Positions 9,321 through 18,900 of a stretch of 64,000 bases of DNA are shown one piece after another. Where the stretch lies: NCBI GenBank assembly GCA_963682175.1, contig OY821791.1:31370326-31434325 (forward strand). The letters run 5' to 3'. The DNA comes from Triglochin maritima. Lineage: Eukaryota; Streptophyta; Magnoliopsida; Alismatales; Juncaginaceae. The notes beneath the pieces were generated by a model that was not told where the DNA came from, did no database searches, and saw only the letters and a program-made list of their open reading frames with translations. Position 1 is the stretch's first letter; each line of letters begins with the position of its first letter. A program made the position numbers and the translations under genes.

Positions 9321-9800
9321 GTAGTTCTCATTTCTTATTATTGTCATTATAATCTCATCTATTTTCATTCTCTCTTTGATGCTTTAGAGACTTCTAATCT
9401 ACATTAATAAAAACAATGCTTAATTTATAACATCACATTCCACTTATTTCAAGTGTATGATATTGAATTCGAAAACTGGTTGAACTACTCATATTTGTTT
9501 ATGTAACATTAAGTATTATTAAATATCATAACTTAATATTACAGTTATAACAATTATGTTACAGCTAATCCAATATATATGCAAGCTTGAAAAGAATCGT
9601 ATTGTACATGTACCTGCACAAGAACTCAAATTAATTCGACAGTATGTTATTGGAGAGTGGCAGTAAAATCATATCTGTTTATTTAACATTATTTGAAATT
9701 AAATAACATAACTTAATGTTAAATTAACAACGATTATGTTAATTTTTAACCAATATATTCTTCCAAAATTTATCTACATCCCAAATAAACCGCAAGATTA
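9321..9800. other. AT-rich spacer, no gene seen
   Basis: Contains one more TAATATTAC (9534-9542) and related words; otherwise nothing recognisable. Confidence 0.4.
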
Positions 9801-10085
9801 AAGATCCACCTAATAAAAACCGAAATCAGCAGCAAAAGACCAAGTAAAACTGAAATCAGCAGTAAAAAACTAAAACCAAACCAAATCGAAATCAGCAGCA
9901 AAAAACCAACAAAACTGAAATCAGCAGAAAAAACCCCAACAAAACCGAAATCAACAACAACAAACCAAACCGAAATCAGCAGCAACATCTAACCAAAACA
10001 AAACCAAAATCAACAGCAAAAAAACCAACAAAACCGAAATCAACAGCAACAAACCAAACAAAACCGAAATCAACAGCAACATCTA
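9801..10085 (+). repeat. Imperfect minisatellite with ACCGAAATCA(G/A)CAGCAA units
   Basis: The phrase AACC/AACTGAAATCAGCAGCAA and its variants (ACCGAAATCAACAGCAAC) recur about a dozen times, separated by AAAACCAAACAAA-like spacers of variable length. The open frame on the minus strand is a by-product of the repeat. Confidence 0.8.
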
Positions 10086-10184
10086 ACCAAAAAAAAGCAA
10101 GACGTCTTGAAGAATCCGGCATAGTGAATGACAATGAGGGACGTTCGGGAGGTGATAGTCGGTGTGAATGGAAAAAAACGAGGA

Positions 10185-10286
10185 GGGTTTGGAGGGTGAG
10201 GAGAAAGGAATGGCGAAAATGGAAGGATGAATAATGGGTTTGGAGGGTGAGGAGAAAGGGATGACGAAAATGGAAGGAGGAATAGT
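10185..10286 (+). repeat. Two tandem 51-bp units
   Basis: GGGTTTGGAGGGTGAGGAGA starts at 10185 and again at 10236; a third start is seen at 10287 before the match fades. Unit length is 51 bp. Confidence 0.85.
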
Positions 10287-10372
10287 GGGTTTGTTTTTGG
10301 TAACGTGGATTAAAGGGATTAGGAAGACTACCAAATTTACTTTATTACCCTTACTTAAAGTAAAAGACCCAC

Positions 10373-10472
10373 AACCATTCAGATTGAGATGAATGGTTAG
10401 ATCTTGAGGAGCTCATTTAAACAAAATGAGCCCTGGGCTCATTCTATCCTTACTCTCTCTCTCTCTATATAT
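10373..10472. other. Tandem hairpins followed by (CT)n(AT)n tract
   Basis: AACCATTCA at 10373 pairs with TGAATGGTT at 10390. AATGAGCCC at 10425 pairs with GGGCTCATT at 10435 around one central base, and GCTCATTT at 10411 can compete for the same partner. A CTCTCTCTCTATATATATA tract follows. This resembles the end of a non-autonomous DNA transposon, but no matching second end was found. Confidence 0.55.
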
Positions 10473-11147
10473 ATAAGCAAAAAAGGGTGCAAAGCTGTTT
10501 GCATTGCACCTCTCAACATCCTACCGAACTAAAGCTAGTAGAATTCGTGGAATCGAAGTAAGGCGCGGTTGTGGGATAACCGTCCACAATGTACCCAAGC
10601 AACATCATTGCTAGTGTCAATGGCAAGGAGGAGTTCTTGTAAGAACCTAAACCCTAATTAGGGCTTAAACCCGGATTACAGGAGGATGATGGGTTGCATG
10701 GGGAATGGATGAGTGTGATGTGATGGGAGAGGGGTTTAGGGTGGCTTGGTGTTGGGGTTGGTTTTGGTTTTGTTGGTGATGCCAACGTCTCTTTCTGCTT
10801 CTTTCATTTCTTCTTCTTCAAACTTCATTCTCTTCTCACTCCAGTACCATCCCTCTCTTCTTCAGTTGCTCGATCACCGGAGGTGGCGGAAGTGTCTCCT
10901 GCAAGCGCGGAGGCGAGGCTGCGTAGAGCTTAGCGAGGAGCGGGGTTCGGAGGTTGCAGACCGGAGGTGTTGCGGGCATTCTCTGGCGAACTTCGACAAC
11001 CTCGGATGGAGGTATGCTGGTTCATTAGTGTAGTTTGTTTTGCTCACACTTGTGGGTGTGATTTTGGTTGTCGTTGGGTGGTCAGAAACCTCACCGGCGA
11101 CGAGGGCAACAAAGTGTTCACCTGATTGTCAGGTGACTGCCTGAGTT

Positions 11148-11657
11148 CGGTCGACTGGTGCATGTTTACGGTCGACCGTTCTAGTGTAAAAGTCTGATTT
11201 TAACCCACACCGGTCGAACGATGCCTTGTGGCGGTCGACCGGTTGTGCATGTGCGGGTGGATCAGGGAAGCTGTAGAAGTTTTCGGTCGAGCGGGACCCG
11301 TAGGCCGTTCGACCCGATTCTTCAGGTTTCGTTCGGACTGGACGTTGACCATTCAACCAGTCGACCATCCCTGACCTTTTGTCCGACCGGAACTTAGGTG
11401 AACTTAATGTACCATCGACCGAGGATTTTTGATAGTTCGACCGAAGTGATGACTAGAATTGCTAGGCTGCCCTGGTAATTTCCGGTCGACCGGGACCCCT
11501 TAGTCGGTCGACCGTTAGTTTAACCATGACTGTAGATTAGTCCAGGTTTGACTATGTTTCGGTCGACCGGTTTCTCTTGATGGTTCGACCGGTACAGGGA
11601 GTTGGGCGACCGATTCCATTGGGAACGGTCGACCGGTCTACCTATTTCGGTTGACCA
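11148..11657. promoter_or_regulatory. Paired CGGTCGACCG-like palindrome array of LTR B (plus copy)
   Basis: Sites start at 11148/11169, 11211/11232, 11284/11306, 11358/11380, 11412/11434, 11483/11505 and 11560/11582, then 11603, 11626 and 11648. The seven clear pairs are 21 or 22 bp apart. Pair-to-pair distances are 63, 73, 74, 54, 71 and 77 bp, nearly the same series as in LTR A. That argues the two arrays descend from one ancestor although much of the surrounding LTR sequence differs. Confidence 0.83.
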
Positions 11658-11970
11658 TTTCTGCACAGAACTGAATCCCAGGTCCTGGTGTAGTGTCAAC
11701 TCTATCCACGGAAACCTGTGTCTTCGCCTAGTGCGTGAGTCAGGAGGTGACGGTGGATGCGTGGATCGTGCCTGCCCAGGGACCGCCGAGTGGAAGAGTG
11801 TTGGTACTTGGGTCAGGCCACCTCCAGTTATGGATTGTGGCATCATGTATTGTTTGATCGATTGTTTGACACCCAATAGGGTAGTAGACCTGAGGGATCG
11901 CGGATCCCAATGTATGATGATGAGCGGCTCATGGAGCCTAATGACCTAGCGGACTTCTGTCCGGAAACCG

Positions 11971-12125
11971 TCAGATGTTGTGTCGGACGTATGTTGTACC
12001 GTCAGATGTTGTGCCAGACGTATGTTGTACCGTCAGATGTTGTGCCGGACGTATGTTGTACCGTCAGATGTTGTGCCGGACGTATGTTGTACCGTCCGAT
12101 GTTGTGCTGGATGTAAGTTGGACCA
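11971..12125 (+). repeat. Five tandem 31-bp units in LTR B
   Basis: TCAGATGTTG starts at 11971, 12002, 12033 and 12064, and TCCGATGTTG at 12095, giving an exact 31-bp period. The unit contains GTGCCGGACGTATGTTGTACC. Because 31 is not a multiple of three, all three frames are used, which explains the Cys/Val/Arg-rich spurious frames here. Confidence 0.93.
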
Positions 12126-12871
12126 CCGATGCTGTTCCAGCGATGTTACCGATGACGTTCCGGTGATGATGTTGCCGATGTTGTTCCGGCTATGATACCT
12201 CAGTTGGGCACCTATTGAGGGATTGATGGACTGACCAGGCGACGACTCCGTTGGTGTGGTTTTACCACAATTGATTCAGATTTGATTCTTATGGCGTGGA
12301 ACTTGCGTACGATCCACACCGAATCCCATGTTTAGTATAGCCGTGTGTGGGGAGCATAGCGTATTGTTCCACTAGACCGTATGTGCCCATGGTAGGTCTC
12401 CGAGGGAGACCCGATGATGATTGTCGGACTTATGTCATATTTTACCCTTCGGGGGAACTGCTTTATTTACTGTTGATGACATGACATGTCACGCCACTAG
12501 TATGATATGTTCATTATTGTACTATGCATTCATATAGGTGAGCTGAGCATACGGGGTTTCCTTATGGAAACTCAACCATTGTTGTTATATGTCTTATTTC
12601 AGGACCGCAGTAGGTCCAGTGGGGTGGTGACCGCGGGAGGTACGTTTTGGGACTAGGATCCACTTCTCTGACGTTTCTGAGGTGGACATGATTACCTGTA
12701 CCTTGTTCTTTCTTCTTTCGATGTAATCATGTTTCTTTTGACAAACTCTGATGTAATATGGTGCATCATACTTGGCTTATTTATGAGTAGCATTCTCGCT
12801 TTTGATGATTTGTCTCCTATTATTGATTGATTGAAAAGTTTAAATTTTTTCCGTTGTTTCGGGATGTTATA

Positions 12872-13348
12872 GTTTTAATGGTGACTTTGATCGACGACGT
12901 AGTTGGAGGCTTGAAGAGTTGGTGACCGGAGGCAATGGGAGCCTGGAAGAGGTCTTCAAATAGGGGTGACAATGAGGGAGGAAAGGTAGGTTTTAGTTTG
13001 GAAGGGGTTGTGTTGGGAGGGAGAGGGTTTTATAGAGGTTGGTGGGGTCAATTCAATTTGGTTCGAGTCGGATCGATTTAGTTCGGTTGAAAATAAGAAA
13101 AAATATCACAAAGGAGTTTTACCGATGTTAGTGGTTTTGTTTGTCAGGTCAATTCCGTTCAGTTTGGTTAGGCTCCGTTTAATCATATATGGAAAAATTA
13201 TATCTAAATTGTCAAAGTGGACCTTGTTGAATGATAGATATTTGAGAATTGATGGATAAAAACATGTAAAAATTGTATGTTAGTGATACATATGGTATAT
13301 GGTGGGAACGGTGGTTAGATTTGGGGAACTTGTTTTACTACTCTTTAC
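12872..13348. other. Spacer between solo LTR B and the LINE, no gene seen
   Basis: No supported gene. An 83-codon frame at 13008-13259 lacks recognisable similarity. Part of this may be LINE 5' sequence. Confidence 0.4.
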
Positions 13349-13786
13349 TTGCAAACAATTATATATTGGCCAAAATATAATTTTTGTGTTGAGATACATA
13401 TGGTTGATACTGAAAATGGTATTGATAAAGATGAAGAATTACAGTCTCAGGACACTGTGGTTGCCGAAACTATCATACACAATAACTCCTTTGCTTTGCT
13501 GGAGGTGGAAGAAGTTAATGAAGGGGTTACTGAAGGTGTGGTGGAACAGCAGAACTGGTTACACAGAGAAGGGGAATGTCATGAAGCAGCAGAATGTCTT
13601 TTTGATGGTACTGATATACAAATATGGGTGGAAGCTGGATTGGATCCCAAAAATGACAGTAATGGCATTAACAAACAACTCATCAAGCCACCTGACATTG
13701 TAGAAAAAACTGAAAGTTCTTCTGGGGAAATTGAAGATCTTGAAGATGACACAAGTAAAGATGATTCTTCTAAAGATCCCTCCTAA
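13349..13786 (+). pseudogene. LINE ORF1 C-terminal remnant (acidic)
   Basis: The frame encodes an acidic, low-complexity protein end rich in Glu and Asp, with a Ser/Asp-rich tail (EIEDLEDDTSKDD). It lies about 150 bp upstream of a clear LINE endonuclease in the same orientation. Plant L1 elements often have such an acidic tail at the end of their nucleic-acid-binding ORF1. No zinc knuckle or RRM is visible here, so the identification rests mainly on position. Confidence is moderate. Confidence 0.5.
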
Positions 13787-13932
13787 AGCCCTGAGCAATC
13801 TTTGCAGATGAGGATAAAGTCTGATACAGAATCTCTTAAAATCAAGAAAGAACTTGTTGCCCAAGAAGAACAAAGAAAAACCTCCATGATGATCCAGAGC
13901 AGTAGGGGGAGAGGAAAAGTCAACAAGTTAAG

Positions 13933-14490
13933 ATGATTAGTACACTTACATGGAATATCAGAGGAGCCATTAACATCTCGTCTATGTCAAAGCTCAGAAA
14001 ATTGATTAAAGCTCACCAAATTCAGATTGTCTGTATTGTGGAGCCTAAGGCTGATTCAGGTCACATGCCCTTTCTTGGCAGATACATTCAGTTATATAGT
14101 CACACCAGCAATCAGAACAACAAAATTTAGGTCTTTTACACTCAAGATATCGAAGTTGCAACTCAGTGGGACAGTGACCAGTCTTTAACTGTAAAAGTTA
14201 GTAGCAGTGAGCAAGATTGCATGATGTTCTTTGTCTACGCATCTACTAGTTATACTGATAGAAGGCAGCTCTGGGATCACTTGCAAAGCATACAAGAAGA
14301 TATTAAGATTCCCTGGATGGCTGGTGGTGACTTTAATTGTGTTCTCTTCAGTGAAAACAAAAAGGGTGGTAGAGGTATCAACCATGTTGCTGTCGCTGAA
14401 TTTCACAATTGCATTAACAATTGTGGGCTGCTTGAAGTAAGTCATGATGATGGTGACACTCTTTCTAGGTACTATGGCAGGAATAAATAG
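13933..14490 (+). pseudogene. Plant L1-type LINE endonuclease domain, with one stop
   Basis: The frame starts MISTLTWNIRGA, the hallmark beginning of plant LINE endonucleases (exonuclease-endonuclease-phosphatase fold). It continues with IVCIVEPKA, whose Glu fits the metal-binding residue, then a TAG at 14128-14130, then WMAGGDFNCVL with the conserved GDFN motif. The endonuclease nicks target DNA to prime reverse transcription. The stop and the loss of downstream RT make it inactive. Confidence 0.87.
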
Positions 14491-14973
14491 GATTTTTTGC
14501 AATGTGGATTGTCTGAATCAGTATGCTCATATGTCCATATTTCTTTAAAAGAAGATGAGGGAAAAAATTGGTGCCTCTCCCTTCAAGTTTCAGGCTATGT
14601 GGAATTATCATCCTGAGTTTCTGATTTCTTAAGTCAAAATTGGACTACTGCTGCTGAATTTGTGCATTAATCTCAAAACTCTAAAGGTGAAGCTGAAAAA
14701 GTGGAATCTAGAGATTTTTGGAGATGTCAACAAGCATATGGTTGAATTGGAAAATAATATTGCCAAAATTGAAGAGGAAATACAGCATAATGATTCTCTT
14801 GAGCTTTGGAACAATCTGCTTGAAGTTAGAAGTCAGTACAACAACATTAGCTATCAAGAAGAGGTGTTTTATAAACAGAAAGCCAAAATTGATTGGTTGA
14901 AAGTAGGAGATAAAAATACTAGATTCTTCCACAACATTGCCAACTACAAGTATAGAAGTTCAGCTGCTCATTC
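14491..14973 (+). pseudogene. LINE linker between endonuclease and reverse transcriptase, truncated
   Basis: In broken frames this region encodes a segment typical of the stretch between the endonuclease and RT of plant LINEs: FKFQAMWNYHPEF, then LKKWNLEIFGDVNKHM, then QKAKIDWLKVGDKNTRFFHN, where plant LINEs have the WxxxGDxNTxFFH motif just before RT. A stop lies in the IS/VKIG region near 14631. The coding sequence ends abruptly where gypsy element A inserted (14974); the RT domain is not found in the window. Confidence 0.85.
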
Positions 14974-15101
14974 TGTTACATCCTAATCCTTTGCTAATTG
15001 GGTTTAATTGTGATTAGGTGGAGGTTTAGGGGAAAAGGAGATGGAGGGCTGAGATGGATGGGAGGAGTTGTGGTGAATGGTGAGGATTGAAGGAGGAGAA
15101 G

Positions 15102-15108
15102 TATAAAA
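15102..15108 (+). promoter_or_regulatory. TATA box of gypsy A 5' LTR
   Basis: TATAAAA in GAAGTATAAAAGG, about 130 bp into the LTR, followed by a CT-rich probable start region. Confidence 0.7.
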
Positions 15109-15476
15109 GGTTGGATCTCTCTCCTCTCACTCTCACTTGTCTCTCACTCTCTCACTCGTTTCTCTCTCAAGTCTCTCTCCCTCTCGCGTGATCCGCAGCT
15201 CTCTGAGGTGAGGAGGAGCTCGAGGTTCGCCGGATCGTGTGATTCGAGGCTCGTCGGATCGTGTGGCCGGAGGAAGGTGATCGTGTTCGAGGAGTTCGTC
15301 GGTGGAGAAGAGATTTGCGAGGAAGCGCTCGCCGGGATTCTTCAAAGGCTTCTTCAAGCCTTAAGGTATGCCAAGCTTTAGTGTAGACCTCCTTTTAGCC
15401 TTTGCGAGGGTTGGAGTGGCCGACGGTAGGCCGGAAGGCTCGTCGAGAACCTTGCAACAGCTTTTCTGCTCTGCAA

Positions 15477-15992
15477 CGGTCGACCGGCAGGATCGCGCGG
15501 TCGACCGGTCGTAGTGTATTTTGGGCGGAAAACCCTTGCACCGGTCGAACGATACTCCTCGAGTGGTCGACCGGTGGTACGTTTTATCAGGGGAAAAAGG
15601 CTCTGGGTGTTTTCGGTCGAACGGGTCCCCTTTGCCGGTCGACCGAAAAGCACTGTTGTAGGTCGGTTGGGGGCGTTGACCATCTAAACGGTCGACCGCC
15701 CATTGACTTCGTTCGACCGACGTTTAAGTTAACTTATTGGCCGGTCGACCGAGAGTGTGGTTTCGGTCGACCGTGTAGTGCGGTTTTGTTGAGGGATTTC
15801 CCTGGTTGTTTTCGGTCGACCGTGACCTGAGGGTCGTTCGACCATTGGTGCTTTTGAGCGAGAGAGGATTTTCCCTGTTGGATTTCGGTCGACCGTGATT
15901 TGAGAGTCGTTCGACCGGTTGGACGTTAATTCGGTTTTTCTGAGGAATAGTTGTGATGTTCGGTCGACCGTGTGGGTTCTTCCGTTCGACCG
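15477..15992. promoter_or_regulatory. Eight paired CGGTCGACCG palindromes in gypsy A LTR
   Basis: Sites start at 15477/15498, 15542/15564, 15614/15636, 15689/15710, 15742/15764, 15813/15835, 15886/15908 and 15961/15983. Pair spacing is 21, 22, 22, 21, 22, 22, 22 and 22 bp; pairs repeat every 65, 72, 75, 53, 71, 73 and 75 bp. Most first sites are the perfect palindrome CGGTCGACCG; many second sites are CGTTCGACCG. This is the best preserved copy of the array. Function is unknown. Confidence 0.88.
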
Positions 15993-16736
15993 TTTGGGCA
16001 CTGTTTTGCATATGGATGCTTGTGTCGTGTGTTGTTGGATCCGCCTCGAGGGCAACGGGTCTCCGGCCTTTTTTGGGGCGACGGTACAGACATTGCCGGC
16101 CTGAGAGGAGGGTCGTGTTGTGGCTCTGAGGAGCGGGTGCCGTGTGTGCACGTTGTTGTTGTGGCTCTGAGGAGCGGGTGCCTTGTGTGCACGTGTGATT
16201 GAGGGGTTCGGGTGAGAGGACCCTTGAGACCCGTGGCCGATGATGTTCCGGCGGTGCCTTGTGTGCACGTGTGATTGAGGGGTTGGGGTGAGAGGACCCT
16301 TGAGACCCGAGGCCGATGTGTTCCGGCGGTGCCTGGTGTGCACGGGAGACTGTTGTGTTTTACTGCATTTCATTTCATTTCATGTTTCATTACGCATTTT
16401 ATGTTCATAATTTAGGGGTTTGGCATACGGGGTTTCCCACGGGAAACTCAGGCATATTCATGTTTTATGTCAGGTCGTACACGTCAGTAGGAGGTGGTGA
16501 CTGCGGACAGGAGCACCCAGACCAGATCCTGTCTCTTTTGGTTCTTTGAGGTGGATGATCTTCCCTTGCCTATGTGTTGTATATCTTTTGTGTTGGGTTG
16601 TAATCATCCTTGACTCTTGTATTGTACAGCTTTTCATATTATATATATATGAACTCGTGGTTTGGTGACGTCCCCTGTGTTAATTCTTTATCTGTTTAAA
16701 GTTTTAAATTTTCCACTGTTTCGGGGCGTTACAATT

Positions 16737-16748
16737 TGGTATCAGAGC
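16737..16748 (+). promoter_or_regulatory. Primer-binding site (tRNA-iMet) of gypsy A
   Basis: TGGTATCAGAGC, perfect match to the complement of the initiator-Met tRNA 3' end, three bases after the LTR. Confidence 0.95.
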
Positions 16749-16866
16749 CTTCGGTCCCGGTGTGCTTGTCCAATGAAACCACCTTAGAGGTCTTGCATTA
16801 GTTTCCATTCATCATACATTCATTCATAATCATTAATTCATTGTCGTTTCCTGTCCTCTTGTGTAG

Positions 16867-17490
16867 ATGGCTCCGAGACGTGTGAGGCCACCTTCACGTT
16901 ATAGGGGCGCCAGTGAGGAGACTGGTAGGGAGGACAGAGAGGAGGAGGAGAGGAGGACCCTTCAGGGGACTCTTGGTAGGCTGGGCGAGTTTCTTGAGCG
17001 CCAGTCTGCACAGGCCGAGCAGGCAGGGGCGGGGGCAGTGCTGGATCGGTTTATGCGACATCACCCTCCTTCCTTCGATGGCAGTGGTGAGCCGGAGGTA
17101 GCTGAGGATTGGGTCTTCAAGATCCGGAAGATCTTCAGAGCGATTGGGTGTCCTTCTGAGAGGCAGGTGGATCTGGCCACCTATGTGTTGGACGGTGAGG
17201 CGGCCAACTGATGGAGGTCCACGTCGGCTGTTGTGTTTGAGGACAGCGAGGAGGTGGGCTGGGAGGAATTCCTCGCGGAGTTCAACCAGCAGTATTTTCC
17301 CCAGCATGCGCGAGATAGGAAGAAGGAGGAGTTCCTGGCACTCGAGCAGCGAGAGATGACGCTGACGGCCTATATTAGCAGGTTTCACGCCCTGGAGCGT
17401 TACTGCCCGGATACTTATGTGACACCGGAGCAGAGAGCTCGGAAGTTTATCCGAGGGTTGAGGCCACAGTTCAGATCACGTAGGTTCAGG
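16867..17490 (+). pseudogene. Ty3/gypsy gag, N-terminal part with one stop
   Basis: The ATG at 16867 opens MAPRRVRPPSRYRG. An acidic/Arg-rich segment follows, then a retrotransposon capsid domain: FMRHHPPSFDGSGEPEVAEDWV, W-EEFLAEFNQQYFPQHARDRKKEEFLALEQ, and YISRFHALERYCPD. This matches the gag of plant gypsy chromoviruses. A TGA at 17209-17211 follows GEAAN where the family usually has Trp, a single-base nonsense change. The frame then continues to RGLRPQFRS near 17487, after which the sequence belongs to another element. The zinc knuckle and pol are missing. Confidence 0.9.
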
Positions 17491-17504
17491 CCACTGCCCG
17501 GATT

Positions 17505-17697
17505 CGTATTTTTCTATTATTTACGATTTCTGTCGTAGATTGCTGGAGTAAGGTACGTACTATCTTTCACTCATCATTAATTACAAAGCACGCATTAGTT
17601 AGTAGGACTTGCATTGAAACAAGAGTGAGGTGAGCGTTTGTTTGGTGTGTTGTTTGTTAGATTAAGGTATGAAAAACACTTAGGGGGTGATGAGAAT
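17505..17697 (+). mobile_element. Leader fragment of Athila-like element 'Ath-5', left half
   Basis: The stretch with GGTACG, GCATTAGTTAGTAGGA, TTGCAT..AACAAGAGTGAG(G/T)TGAGC and AGATTAAGG resembles the 5' leader of Ath-3 at about 55795-55950. It is interrupted at 17697 by Ath-1 and continues at 25106. Both ends of the parent element are gone. Confidence 0.75.
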
Positions 17698-18900
17698 TAA
17701 ATTTATACCGCAAGTGCACGACGTCAATGAAGATGTGGCAAATACGGGTCGAACACAAGGAGGGAGAGATCTTGTTATTTGTGTGATTTTCGATTAAGGG
17801 GAAGAAAGAGAAAAGAAATAATTGGGTTTTGAGATTTTTGATTTTTAATTATCTAAAGAAAGAACAAGAAAAATTAAAACTAAAACAAGAACAAAGAGGT
17901 GAATTCCGTCGGGTGGAGGTTTAGATTAGAGAATTCAGAAACTTATAATAAATCATATTAGTTATGAAGCATTACATGATAAATGATTTAACATAAACTC
18001 AAGTAATCAAAATAGACTAATACGAACTTAAAATAATAACATTCATTCATCTTCTCTTCACCCTAATCCGTCACCTCCACCCTTTGGAAGGAGTTAGAAA
18101 CTCATGGATGGGGGAAGAAGGATCCTAGAGACATTACAAAAGAAAAGTAAAAACAAGAAATAAAAGACAGAATTTTATTAATCCAAAGAAAAGATTACAA
18201 ATAAAAACAACAACTAAAAACTAGGTCTAAGGCCAAGGACCCTTCTAACATCGTTCTCGGGGCTATTTATAGCCGATACAAGGGATCCCAATATATAAAT
18301 GGAACGTGCACGCGTCAATACAGCATTGGTAAAAATTTGAGCACACGGATCGACTTTTGTGCGGCTAAATCGCCGCAATTTGTACATGAGGTGCGGCGGA
18401 ATCGCCACCTTTTTGGCTCGGATTCGATCTGGATTTTTCCTGTGTGTTTATGGTATGATTTCAATGTCCTTTGCATATCCGGATGATTTCTTTCCTTTCT
18501 TTTGAGCTCCGACTTTATTTCTTTATATATTTGGAGATCCACATTGATTTTTCTTTAGATTTTCTCCAAGATAATATTTTGGTGCTTTAATTGCAATTAG
18601 GTCCTTGGCTTTTTGCAATTAAGTCCCCGGCTACTTTTGTGCTTAAGTCATTGTACTTTTTGGAATTAGATCTTGAATGCTTTTATGCTTGGATACATTT
18701 CCATTTGTAACCTGATAAACTTGAACTTGGTCTTTATGATAGAAATGAGTCTTTTGCACGCGTTTATGCTCGGGATGTGGGTAATTTGCATTCAGGTCCT
18801 TGTATTCTGTAAATAAGACTAAACACATACCTTAGTGGCATTTATCGATATAAAATCAATCTAAATGAAAGACATATGATGCAATGTATGCAACGCATCA
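17698..18900 (-). repeat. 3' LTR of Ath-1, 1203 bp
   Basis: Plus-strand ends TGATGAGAATT... and ...CAACGCATCA. It nearly matches 23875-25100. Its reversed TATA box (TATTTATA) is at 18264-18271, with the paired palindromes 90 bp upstream in the element's sense. Confidence 0.93.
18361..18408. promoter_or_regulatory. Paired 16-bp palindromes upstream of TATA, Ath-1 3' LTR
   Basis: GCGGCTAAATCGCCGC starts at 18361 and GCGGCGGAATCGCCAC at 18393, exactly 32 bp apart (about three helical turns). The pair lies about 90 bp upstream of the TATA box. An equivalent pair is at 24561 and 24593 in the other LTR. Confidence 0.85.

Larger units (their letters stand above)
10638..12871 (+). mobile_element. 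Solo LTR of family 'B' (plus copy)
   Basis: This repeat begins TGTAAGAACC and ends GGATGTTATA, about 2.23 kb. The flanking five bases are GTTCT (10633-10637) and GTTTT (12872-12876), a target duplication with one mismatch. No internal retroviral-type region follows, so it is a solo LTR. It aligns with the minus copy at 1836-5460. Inside are the palindrome array (11148-11657), five 31-bp tandem units (11971-12125) and the conserved tail with ATACGGGGTTTCC. Its final base is A after T, where the other copy has CA, a likely point change. Confidence 0.85.
14974..16733 (+). repeat. 5' LTR of gypsy A, 1760 bp
   Basis: It begins TGTTACATCC and ends GGGGCGTTACA, immediately before spacer ATT and the primer site. 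It is collinear with the solo LTR at 2517-4211. A TATAAAA box is at 15102-15108. The array of paired palindromes is at 15477-15992 and GTGCCTTGTGTGCACG-type tandem units are at about 16136-16344. Confidence 0.94.
14974..17490 (+). mobile_element. Ty3/gypsy element 'A', 5' part (LTR, PBS, partial gag)
   Basis: It has a full 5' LTR, an initiator-Met primer site and the first ~620 bp of gag. At about 17490-17505 the sequence changes to the leader of an Athila-like element, so the rest of gag, pol and the 3' LTR are lost. The insertion site is inside a LINE; the five bases before the LTR are CATTC. The gag style suggests a chromovirus of the Tekay/Del type, but no pol is available to confirm this. 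Confidence 0.88.

Noticed and set aside
10373..10535. Helitron terminus at the hairpins and CTCTCTATATATA tract
   Set aside because: No CTRR end at the expected distance after the hairpin and no partner terminus found; kept only as a hairpin cluster.
15729..16373. A 214-codon frame on the minus strand (and the similar 147-codon frame at 3437-3880)
   Set aside because: It is produced by the GC-rich palindrome array and 42-bp units of LTR A; it has no domain and is antisense to the LTR.
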